From Amborella trichopoda (lineage: Eukaryota; Streptophyta; Magnoliopsida; Amborellales; Amborellaceae), in NCBI RefSeq assembly GCF_000471905.2, contig NW_006499705.1:6587564-6651563 (forward strand): DNA of 64,000 bases, read 5' to 3'. Positions 1 through 11,200 of the stretch are shown one piece after another. Both the position numbers and the translations under genes were made by a program. How positions within the stretch are numbered: the stretch's first letter is position 1; each line of letters begins with the position of its first letter. Under the pieces are notes generated by a model, which saw only the letters and a list, made by a program, of their open reading frames with translations, was not told the origin of the DNA and did not search any database.

Positions 1-416
1 CCCACAAATGTTTGAGAGGGAGCTTCCGATAAAAATTCAGTTAGACAGAGGAGTTCATTGTGTTTCGACCAGAGAGAGAGATCTCAAAATTTTCTAGGGT
101 GGGAGTGCTCACATCCCCTATTTAAATTCTTATAACGTATTATTATAATATTTTATTATGCTCTACCTCATACCCGAGGTGTCATGTTAAGCGTCTGCTT
201 TCAACATACGAAAACCACGTCCGCTAAAGGACGTTGCCAGCTGCAAGCAGCAACTGCAAAGGCTGCAAACAAAAGCAGCAGCAAAAGTTTTAAACCAAGT
301 AAAAGTTTTGAAAATAGTGATGGTCCCCAAGGACCATCATACTCAATCAGACCATCACCTATTAAAAGCATCTTTTCTCTTTTTTTTTTTTTTTTTGAAA
401 TTTTAGGATTGTTACA
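1..416 (+). mobile_element. 3' part of a Gypsy-type LTR (family B), cut by the window edge
   Basis: This stretch matches, in reverse orientation, the solo LTR at 45336-46124 over its whole length. Shared landmarks are the GAGAGGGAGCTTCCGATAAAA block near the start, a TTTCGACCAGAGAG block, two short palindromes (217-234 and 319-338), a pyrimidine tract and the terminal TTTAGGATTGTTACA ending at 416. No primer-binding site follows 416, so this is a solo LTR or a 3' LTR rather than a 5' LTR. Its beginning, expected to start TGTCACACCCC, lies left of the window. The flanking AGAAG after 416 is a candidate target duplication that cannot be tested here. Confidence 0.75.
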
Positions 417-1152
417 AGAAGTTTATCCCAAACTTTAAACCTAATGTGTTAGATCCCTTGTCAATATCATGGTTAGGTACAATTAGGTCCGTGACGAAAG
501 GGCACATCTTTATGGACTAGCATCTTCCTGTTGGTCCTACACTCCATGATCCACTCTAGTTACTATTTCAGATACTATGTGAAGGCATCAAATGAAGAAC
601 GAAGTTTGTCCTAAGGATATTTGCACCAGGGACTCTCCAAATGACGGTCTATCTGGCTTGTGGTTAGTGCCTTCTCCTTTGCGACACGAGGAATCAAATA
701 ACTGTTTTCTTTTACATAACCTTAACATAAACCCCATGTGTTGGCTAATAGAATAGGATAGGTGATGCAATGGACATGCTCATTTGGTCATTCAGTATCG
801 TCCTCTCTAGGAGAAACAAGTTTATGAATAAGGAGGCACCTGCAGATCCCAAAAGTTAAACAGTGAAGAACGATGGCCATGACTTGCATCGGTGGTTGGC
901 TCAGTCATTTCAGTTCAATAATTTTATAGAGGATTGAGTGCTCTTTTGTGGAATAGCAGGTTTTGTGCATGTGTCAAGCTTTTATTTCACATTTGATGTG
1001 ACGAGCGCTCGACAATCGAGTACACCGGTCCAGGGTAGGGGGAGGTTGGTTGATTGGTCCCGTCCTGTTTAGTTGAGTTGAGTTTTCTCTCTGTGTATCT
1101 CCCAATTATTTGAGTTTCCTCTCGGAAGAAATGCAGTGCGTGCGGTGTGCTG
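417..1152. other. Intergenic, no gene seen
   Basis: Low-complexity, non-coding sequence between the LTR and the end of the cyclophilin gene. It should hold the 3' UTR and polyadenylation site of that gene, which runs on the minus strand. I see no conserved reading frame or RNA gene. Confidence 0.5.
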
Positions 1153-2342
1153 CTACTCAATTAATCCGCATCTAGTGATGACAATCTTTGAGTAAGGCCG
1201 ATTGAAACCTCTTTCTGCAACTACAGCTCTCTTGTCCCCGATCAACTTTGCCACCCTGTTCGGTTTACACCTCCCACACTCAGTTTATACACTCTGTTAT
1301 AGTAGGGAAAACCCAAATTTCAGTTTAATGTCAAAGTCAGGACTTACCGGAAGTAAGGGGAGCTTGTGTTGTCCTGAACTGTCTCTACCTTGGAGATGAT
1401 GTCCACAACCTCCCAACCGTCCAAAACCCGACCTACCAAAAGGGTGGTGTCGTCGAGCTCAGGGGCATCTTTTGTGGCGATAGTGAACATGGTCCCATTG
1501 GGGTTCCCTCTCGCTTCCTCTTCCTTGATCTCTAGCTTTCCCTGTTTGGCCACTAGCTTCAGCTCTGGAGGCGGTTTTGAGGGGTCCCTTATCACAATGC
1601 CCACTGAACCACGCCTGTTCCTTATACCATCACCGGATGCGTCTGCTTCTGCTGCACATCTCTCCTTGAGGTGCTCCCTTTCTTCCAAGAGTCCTGCCAC
1701 ATCACCCCCCTTACTGCTTGACAGCATCTCGGCATCAACCCCATAGGAGCGCAACCCATCATTCTGTATGTAGTTGGGCATGATTTTCACAAATTCTTTC
1801 CTTCTATAGCTGGCGCCTGCCTTGCCCGTTACCAAGTCAGAGAATCTGTTGACCCCAGAGGGGACATCCTCACCAAATAGCCCGATCACAATGCGTCCTG
1901 CCAGCTTCCCATTGATTGAGACCTCCATGAACACCCTCTGTGTAACGACAAGCTCTGAGCAACTCGTCCTTCTAATCTCGCTCTGTTGCTGCATCGTCGT
2001 CGCAACCTCTTCCTCCTCCCCCTCAGCAGTGGCACTGGTGGTACTAGCAGTAGTATCAGTAGCCTCTTCTCTCCCCTCCAATTCCAATTCGGGATCCGCA
2101 TTTGCGGCATCACTAGTGGTAGCAGTGGAGAGAATCAATGCAATAGGGGTCGACACCAGCAGGTCTCGTCGTCGTCCATGGAGGTTGGTTGTGTTGCTGG
2201 CAATGTTGTTGTTGTTATTAGAGTTTGTGGGCTGTGGAATAATGACAGTGGGAGGTCGAATGCCTCTATTGGAGGGGGCAGGAGGCATTTGTGTAGGACG
2301 CATTGCAAAGTTCATGGCTCCTGCCATGCGGTTAAGTACCAT
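1153..2342 (-). CDS. CYP26-2: Thylakoid-lumen cyclophilin-like protein, CYP26-2 type
   Basis: Two exons, complement(1153..1255, 1348..2342), give 365 residues. The donor GTAAGT follows TACTTCCG and the acceptor AACAG precedes GGTGGCAAAG, rebuilding an Arg codon. The start at 2342 is the first in-frame ATG after an in-frame stop. The N-terminus is a two-part chloroplast and lumen signal: a Ser/Asn/Pro-rich transit region, a twin-arginine RRRDLL near residue 57, a hydrophobic stretch and an Ala-rich cleavage site (DAANA, ~78-82). An acidic linker follows. The cyclophilin fold runs from about residue 137 (VFMEVSING) to the C-terminal ERGFNRPYSKIVITRCG, typical of the CYP26-2 group. The usual active-site positions are changed: FHRIIPGFM-like sequence reads FVKIMPNYI, and the Trp region reads LDDTTLLVG. 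Proline isomerase activity is therefore doubtful. Assignment to CYP26-2 rather than CYP28 is from memory of the families. Confidence 0.85.
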
Positions 2343-4037
2343 ACTGCTGAGTGGATTCCGACCCAAGATGGTTTGTAGACCCCCTTGTGAAATGAGGCCC
2401 GAAAGCTATTTTGAGATGGTGTGGGGAAGGAGAAGAGCACAGAAGGCTGTAGTGGATAAGATGGTTTTGGCTCAGGTTTGGTGTGTTATCCATTTATGAG
2501 TTTATGTGGAATTACTTTGTATTGAATTGATTTCCTTTGTCCCCACCTCACCCACTTGTGGGAAGACCCCATCTATTGTTCTTAGTTTCCAGTTCCGCCA
2601 GTTTTAGAAACCGGATGAGTCGGTGGACAAACGGGCTGGACAATTGGGATTGTCGATCTGGGAAGAACAAAGCTGAATCTTCTCTTATGCAGAAATTGGC
2701 AATGGATTCGGGAAAACAAAAATAATATATTTTAATTTTAAAATAATTAAAATAAATAGATTAACATAGAATAAAATAAGTGGGGACCATGTGCCTGGTT
2801 CTTTGAAGAGGAAACCGAGAACCGGGAGAGTCACTCTAATTGTCAATACTAGAAAACAATCATATTGATACGCAGCAATCCTGATCTGGATCCAAAATTC
2901 TTGAAATATCCCATAATGCAAAAGAAAAAGGAAAAAAATGAAAAATTGGAGTATGTGATAAAAAAAAGTTCCCAAACCATCATAAAACTATGCAAATTAT
3001 TTTAAAATTATATTTACATCATTTATTGGATGTTTATTAACAAATTTATGACTTTTTAGAAGTTTTAACATGGGCGTCAACCTGGTGAGGTAGAGTTTGA
3101 GTGGAATCGGCTAAGTCCCGGATCATTATCAGCCTAAAAATGGCATATGGAAAACTTTTTGTTTAAAAATCAAATTTAAATAATTGATTTAAACATGTAT
3201 TTGATTTTTGTTTGTTTTAATCGATTTAAAAGATTACAAAATAAACTTAATCAAATTGTTTAATTACCATAAAAAGTGATGGTTTCCATTTTTGTTTTTT
3301 TGTTGTTTTCCATTCTCAATATGCCTCTTTTTTATTTGAATTTTTAAACAGATTTAATCTACTTTTGAAAATATGAAAGAAGAAGAAAATTTTGAATTAT
3401 ATCATACTTAAATCGCCAAGAATTATTTTATGTTTAGTCACTAAATATAGAGAGTTTTACGTGAGGGAGTGAAGAAGAGGAGTGAAGAAGAGGATGAGCT
3501 ACTGTGTGTCCAATAGTCTTAGAAGGCTTTCTTGGAAGTTAGGGGTGGCAACCAGGACTCAACAAGGGTCTAGGTATGGGTTCGAAAATTGAACCCGACG
3601 AGTTGGATTTGGGTCCAATATTTGGACCCAAACATTATTCAGGTCCAGGTCCAAATCTATTCGAGTCCAATCGGGTTAAGATCCTATTACTTTTTTTTGG
3701 TTCTGGTCCGTGTCGGGTCTGGAGGGGATCGTACCCGACCCTTTGCCAACCATAAAAACTATGGAAGGTCTGAGGTTGTATCTCATGGAGCAGCCAAAAG
3801 GCCATTTGCTCCTAAACCGACGCAAATTCACTGGTGCCCGTGGGTGGGCTCCTCGCTTTTTTGTCATTTACGATAAGGAAACAAACAAAATCGTACGGTC
3901 TTGACTGCAATATCAACTATTTAATATTGCACTTATTTATCATGTCATTTCTAGGACATCACCGCACAGTATAGTTTTTACGGGCTTTTAAAAATTAATA
4001 AAAACTAACTTGTAACCTCTATGATAAAGTATATGAT
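2343..4037. other. Divergent intergenic region between cyclophilin and PPC4 (left part)
   Basis: This holds the upstream region of the minus-strand cyclophilin gene. It is AT-rich with no credible gene. Around 3541-3770 there is GGGTCGGGT-like and GGACCC-like sequence starting AGGGGTGGCAACC, which resembles the ends of hAT-type MITEs, but I could not find a matching pair of ends with a target duplication. Confidence 0.45.
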
Positions 4038-4390
4038 AAAAAAGTTTATATAAGGCTGTAACCTTAAAACGTAGAATTACATATGCACCTAAAAAATCCA
4101 TGAGAAAAATATTATTTTAATATTGAAAAACCCACTACTAACTGAACATTTCAACATCAAGATGTATGATTATGAAAGAAAAAAAGATTTTGAGTCTGAA
4201 AAATAATGCATCTTACAACACATCATCTGGACCATCCATTTTTAAAATTTTTATATGTTTATAGATCTATTTGATTTTAACTATTTATAAAGTTTAAAAA
4301 TTTATAATTAAATATAAAAATAGGTTTTGAGATAATCTTAAGAATATTTTACATCAAATTTGATGGTGCGACCTCATAGAAACCACACCC
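4038..4390 (-). mobile_element. MITE family A, copy 1 (Mutator-like, 9-bp target duplication)
   Basis: The left end is AAAAAAGTTTATATAAGGC and the right end is the inverted GAAACCACACCC. Flanking 9-mers GTATATGAT (4029-4037) and ATATATGAT (4391-4399) match at 8 of 9 positions. The interior has no coding capacity. A second copy lies in the opposite orientation at 58560-58938, and related tandem copies lie near 34.4-35.0 kb. The 9-bp duplication suggests a Mutator-type transposase, by family rule rather than proof. Confidence 0.7.
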
Positions 4391-4399
4391 ATATATGAT

Positions 4400-5238
4400 T
4401 GTTAATGTACCCATCGGTAGGGAAAGGACCATTACGTATGTCCACTACATATGGTAAAATAAAAATCTGTGAAGGTGTTTAATAAATGTGTTGGGGGAGT
4501 TCATGTACCACGTGTGATGCGGCACTAGAGGTGGATCATATTTCTTCTCCTTCCTTGGTTGCCCTTAGACTTTGATACTGACTCTTTCGTATTCCTGTTC
4601 GCGGGAGGGGTAGCAACCGGTCGGGACCCTGACCGAGATCGAACCAAATTAAAATATTTATGTATTTAATTGTATTTAAATATATTTTATATATTGAGAC
4701 TCGAAAAATATTACTGAAACTGGATCCAAATCTGAATCCCAACCCAAATAGTATTTTTGGACCCGAAGCAGAGCTATGAGGTGGAATTTTTCGACCCACA
4801 TCGGTCTACCGTCGGGTTTCTGGTTGGGACCTGGTCCATTGCGACCCCTATTTGTTATGCGGCGGTCAGGCCAGCCACTTAAAAAATTGAATTGAGTCGA
4901 GAAAATTTGATTTGCGATTGCCTTCTCAATGAATTCCAAGGGAAAAAAATATTTGCGAGAGAGGGAATAAATGTAATAAATCACAGTTACCGGAAGGGGG
5001 GGGGTTAACTCAGTCGTCTCTATCTCCCCCACAGTTACCCTGCATCGCGCAACAATACAAGCGTACAAAACAGATGTCTCTGTCTCTCTCCCCTGCCAGC
5101 ACCTCCCTCATTGTTGGTTCTGTGTATTTATGACAGTTGAACAGGCAACAAAACAACAACAGGGTCTCCAGAGCTCAGACCGAGTTCTCGACGAATAACT
5201 TGTACACTCACTCAATTCTCTTCTTCCTCGATAGAAAG
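4400..5238. other. Upstream region of PPC4 with a possible hAT-type MITE
   Basis: This is the promoter and 5' UTR region of PPC4. Between about 4605 and 4850 there is an inverted pair (GAGGGGTAGCAACC against the complement of TTGCGACCCCTA) reminiscent of hAT MITE ends, but no matching 8-bp flank was found. A G-run at about 4995-5005 and pyrimidine stretches lie near the probable transcription start. Confidence 0.4.
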
Positions 5239-8200
5239 ATGACGGACACAACGGATGACATCGCAGAGGAGATATCGTTTCAGTCGTTCGAGGACGACTG
5301 CCGCTTGCTGGGGAGCCTCTTGAACGACGTGCTGCAGAGGGAAGTGGGGCAGGCCTTCGTCGACAAGATTGAGAGGAAGAGGGTCCTCTCCCTCTGCTCC
5401 TGCAACATGCGCTCCGCCGGCATCGGAATTGGCGTCGAAGGTGAGGATGGCTGCCGCCTCCCGGACCTTATAGACCAACAGCTCTCCTTTCAGATCTCTC
5501 AGATGACCCTCCAGGATGCTGTCACCGTCGCCCGAGCGTTCAGCCATTACCTCAACCTCATGAGCATCGCCGAAACCCATCATAGGTATCCTCTCCCCCC
5601 ATGTATAGATATTGACGATGATGAGCGTTCAATTCCTCAACCATGCCTTATTCTGAGTAACTCTCGATTTCTATACTGTTTTTGTGTCATCATCACAACC
5701 AGGGTGCGCAAGGCTCGAAACACTGTTCATTTATCAAAATCATGTGACGACATATTCAACAGAATCATCCAAACCGGAGTTCCTCCCGATGACCTTTACA
5801 ACACTGTTTGTAAACAGGTTGGTTATGTTGGGTGTTTTTAGCATAAATGAACAAACTGGTTTGTCAGTCTCTACTTGCCGCGCCCTCCTTCATTACTGTT
5901 GGCTCTGTGCTCTTTTGCATAATAGGAAACTTTTGATGAAGTTATGTTCATTCCAATGATGCCATGCCACAGGAGGTGGAGATCGTTCTCACTGCTCATC
6001 CAACACAAATAAACAGGCGGACTTTGCAATACAAGCACATCAGAATTGCTGTAATATTTCACGACAGACTATCCCTCTATTATTTGTGGTGAAATGTCCT
6101 GTTTCATGTTCATATGGCTCTTTGGCTTCATGCTAGCTAAAATATCAGGAAGTTATATCCGAGTTAAAAAATCAGTCAGGTTATTTTCATAGGGATCTCA
6201 CTATATGTAAAAGAGAGGCTATGATACAATCATTTTGTGTAGTACAGGAGACATGGAGACGGAAATGGAGGATATAACCTGTCCATTCTTCATTTGTAAT
6301 TAAATAGCTATCTTCTTCCATAGAAGTAATGGCTTCCGCAAGAAAGTGGCCCGCATAAACCCGCATTATCCACATTGGCAACTCTAAGAAAACTTGCTTA
6401 GTCAATGGCCTAGTTTGCAATGTTGCCTCGGAAGCTATTGACTTCTAATAAAAATCAGCCATTGGAACCTCCATGTTCAAATTAATATGCTATCAGCATC
6501 GCTGTTCCTTCTACTGTACACCTGAGTTTCCCTGAAAAGTTAATTGCATTACTTCTAGAATTTTGTGATTACTTTACTTTGATACACGCATTCAAGTTTT
6601 TTTTATTATTGGCCACTACACGAGTAGGTTATTCAGAAAGTTACTAGAATAGATTCTATTGTGTAGTTACCATTTTTTTTATATTTTCTTTGCAGCATTT
6701 ATTAGAATTTAATGACCGGCCTGACTTGAGCCATGAAGATAGAGAGATGTTGATTGAAGATCTGGTATCCTTCTTCCTCGATAATTCATTTTTCCCTTTT
6801 TGTTTTTTGATAAATTAATGGTAAATCCCTTTTCCCTTTTTCTATATACTAAACTTAACTTCCCCTTTCGGATCTTACTTTTATGGTAATTTATAACCAT
6901 AGCAGCAATCTTGCATTTTCAAATAATCACTTGCATGTTAAGAAAGTCTGAAAACTACAATTCAAGAAAAATCCAGACTTTGGAGCCCATAGCTCATACC
7001 ACTTGTATGTTCAGGGTAAGCTAGTCTCTCTGTTGGCAAAACCATTATCTTCCCTGTGAAAGGGATTGAAACTCCTAGACTCCGACCCAAGTCACCGATG
7101 TCACTAAGCACATTCCCAAGCCTTGCACAAGATCCCTTATCCAAACCTTCTCCTTTTTTTGAATTATTTATGTGATCTTCCTATTTCTTTTGGCTTTTTT
7201 AGGTAAGAGAAATAACATCCTTGTGGCAAACAGATGAGCTGAGACGTCATAGACCGTCTCCGGTAGATGAAGCAAGGGCTGGTACTATGCGTTTCTCATG
7301 GACTCCTGACCTTTCATATTGCTATCATTCTTGCTCAAGACCATCATGTTCTTTCCAGGTCTCCACATTGTGGAACAATCCCTTTGGAAGGCTGTGCCTC
7401 AATATCTTCGCCGTGTCAGCGCTGCTTTGAAAAAGGTGTCTTTTGTGTCTTGTGTAAAGGACGCAAGCTTGTCACATTCTTATGGCATTTCACATTTATA
7501 TGGTTCTTGTGCAGCACACTGGCCGACCGCTTCCTTTGACTTGCACCCCAATTAGGTTTGGTTCTTGGATGGGTGGTGATAGGGATGGAAATCCTAATGT
7601 AACTTCGAAGGTGAGATGTTGGTTTGATAGTTATGAGACTTGTACTTCAGAAACTAGTGTCCTCTGGATAGAAAGTTCTGGTGAGGATGAATTTATTCCA
7701 AACCTAGGCTGCATTTTGTGGTTGGTTGTCTCTCAATTTTCTCCTCTCTCTATACTCTCCATGCAATATAATTTCAATTGGGGTCCATATACTTTGTGGT
7801 TGGTTATTGAGCCATAGCCAGAGGTGCTTGTTATGAGCCCATGGGATTGTTTTCCCTCCCTAATCCCTTAATTTTCTAGATATATAACATTTTTCTCTTC
7901 CAGGTTACAAGGGATGTTTCCTTTCTCTCACGATGGATGGCAGCCGATTTATACATTCGTGAAATAGACAGTCTTAGATTTGAACTTTCAATGAACCGTT
8001 GTAGTGAGGAGTTAGCCAAACTTGCTTACGAAAGTCTACAAAAAGGTTTGACATCTTCAATATGCTTCAAGTGTGTTCCAGTAAGACCATGGACAATCAT
8101 GCATTGAAAAGAAAGTTCAGTCTTCAGTCATATTTTTGTTTGAAGTAATGAAGTTTCTCTTGCCATGTAGCCATAAGGCAACAATGTGCAAATTGTCGTG

Positions 8201-11200
8201 TTCTATTTCAAATGTACTCATCACAGTTTGTACTAGCCTTTCATATGGGAAACCTTGAACTCACATTTGTAAAACATTCATGTCCGGGGGCTCAAGAAAA
8301 TGGCACATAACATCGTAAAGCCTTGGAAAAGGGAACCTAAAACCTTATTGAATCCGTGAAATGGTTCATATGTCTTTTAGCATGCTTTGGTCGCGTTGCT
8401 GAGGTTACTTCTTTTCTCAGTGTGTCAAATCAATGTCTTGAAACTCCTACTATGTGGAATCCAAATATATTTTTAAATTTTTCCTCCTCTGATACAATTA
8501 GATTTCAATAATTATGTGGCTTATTTAGTTAGAAGTAAGAATAATACAAGTCAGTCATTGATAAAAACACCTGACTGATAAAGATACCCTTGTTAAGCAC
8601 ATTTGAACTTACCATTTCTCCTTGATGATTAATACCAACTAGAAGGATTTTCCATGCTCTCATGTATACAGCTTACAGACAACAAGAAAAAGATCCTCTT
8701 TCTTAGAGAGAGGACAAATATGTCTGGAAATTCTGGCTAATGCAGTCTTGTTTGCGGCAATTGAGAGGATTGTCCTTTCAGTTAAGAATGTTTCTGAGGT
8801 TTGATTGGATTATGTGTTAGCCATCATCATCTCTTGAGTCCTATAATTTTGCACTCTATATGGTAAATTGTGCAGTCAGCAGCATTGTTACAATTGAAAT
8901 TTGATTATACCATTAGATGGAATTTTTAACTCTGTTGGATATTTCCAATTTAAAGAAGACATGAAAGATATGGGAGTTTGCATGCATGCGGTGGGGTTGA
9001 TCTTAGTCATTTAAGCAGTATCACTCTTAAATATCTTCACAGAGTCCTCACTTGAGGACCGCCATTACGAAGGTCGAGATCAGTCGGTGCATAGAAGTCA
9101 TCAAAAGAATCCTGACCAACAGATGTCGCCCTTGCCATCTCAACTTCCTGTTGGTGCAGATATGCCTTCATGCACAGGTTTGCTCATTTCTCATGTCTTT
9201 TCAAATTTATTTTCACTTATGGGTCGTTTGTAACCCTAGGATATGCAAATCCAGTTTTGTATATCCAGGTTTTGATGGCCTAATGTCGTTTGGGTGTAGT
9301 TTTCGAGATCATACCCTGGATATCCACATCCTCAAAACCACTCATATCCAGCATTTGCTCATTCCCAAAAAACTTGGAATGAGCAAATGCAAGATTTTGG
9401 GAAAGCTATCTTTAGCATTGGGGCACGTGTCTCCTCCCCTTTTCTTTCTCACTCGTCATAATAATGATATTATTCTATAGTTATAATATTTTATGTTTAA
9501 TATTTATTATTATTATTTTGTTACATTAATGTTATTTTTCCAAATATTTATCATAAAATATCAATATTATTAATATTAGGATTAATATTGTATTATTATA
9601 TTTAGAGAAAATTACATAAATATCCATTATACTTTGCGTTGTTACGGATATACCAAATAGTTTTCGTTATTACATGTATGTCTGGGTTTTACCTTTTATA
9701 ATGCAATTTTTTTAAAAAGATGACTTTACCATTTTTCGGATGTTGAACAACCGAATTGGAGGGTTTTTTCGGATGTTCAACATCCGAAAATAGGTTAAAA
9801 GTTTAACGTTCGCATTCCCATTTTTGGGTGTTGAACATCTGAATTGAAGGGTTATGTCGATACATTGTATTCCTTGTGAAAATAGTTTCGGATGTTGGAC
9901 GTCCGAAAATATGACATTTTCGAATGTCCAACATCCGAAACTATTTTCGGATGTTCAACATCCAAAAAACCTTTCAATTCGGATGTTCAACACCTGAAAA
10001 TGGGAATGTGAACGTTAAAAATTTCGGATAATTTTTGGATGTTGAACATCTAAAAAACCCTCCAATTCGGTTATTCAACATCCCAAAAAGGGTAAAGTCA
10101 TTTTTTTTAAAAAATTGTGTTATAAAAGGTAAAAAAGGGACATATATGTAATAACGGAAACTATTTGGTACATCCGTAATAACGCAAAATATAACGGATA
10201 GATATGTAATTTTCCCTTATATTTAATCATAACTTGTAATATCATTATATTTTTTTGTTTAATATTAGGATATTATTATATAGTTATAATATTTATGTGC
10301 CTTATTATTATTATGATTTTTATTCATCATCATCATCATCATCATCATCATAGCTTTTTTCCAATTAATTGGGATCAGCTATACGAATCCTGGTCCGCCA
10401 TTATGCTCTATTTATTATGATTATTATTATTCCAAATATTTATCTTTTTTCTCTCTCTCCCACCGCCTCGATCCTTGGACAGTTCGAACATCATTTAGAC
10501 GTGCTTCCAACGCACCAACAAGGATGAGGGGTATTATTCCAAATATTTATCGTGAATTATCATTAACATTATTAATATTAATATTATAATATTATGATAT
10601 AAATATATTATAATGTAATTATAGCATATAATATCATTATACTAATATAATATGATAATATTTTTAATAAAATATTATGTCATTATCATAATATATTGAT
10701 ATTGTATTATGTGAATATTAAAATATTATATATTTTTATTATAGAATTTATTAATATTATAATATTATATTGATACTAATAAAATAAAATACAATTTATA
10801 TAATAATTATGATTATGATATTATAATATAATTATAGTATTTATGTGTATTATTATTTTTATTATTATTTTTATTATTATTATTATTATTATTATCATTA
10901 TTGTAAGTATTATTGTGGTAATTATTATTTTAAATATTTGTTATTCAAATAATAATCATTTAAATATTTTTGTGATAATATTATGTTATTATCTTATGAT
11001 AGTAATATCATATTATATTACTATATACTTATTATAATAATAATTATTTTCTATGGACTATTGTCATTATTATTATTATTAATATTAGTATTATTATATT
11101 TTAGTATAATAATTTTATATTGCCAAAACCGTGTTTTACATTTAGGTGAACCAAACAGGGGATTTGTTATAAGCTAGGTTAATCCGGAAGGTACCCAAAC

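Noticed and set aside
1822..2499. Long plus-strand open frame of 225 codons
   Set aside because: It is the antisense shadow of cyclophilin exon 1, whose minus-strand frame has clear family motifs and a lumen-targeting signal.
9605..10216. CRISPR-like array from the repeated CGGATGTT palindromes
   Set aside because: Repeat spacing is irregular, the repeats sit inside one large inverted repeat with a 9-bp target duplication, and the DNA is plant nuclear.
10843..11177. Ile-rich open frames
   Set aside because: Simple translations of ATT/TTA repeats.
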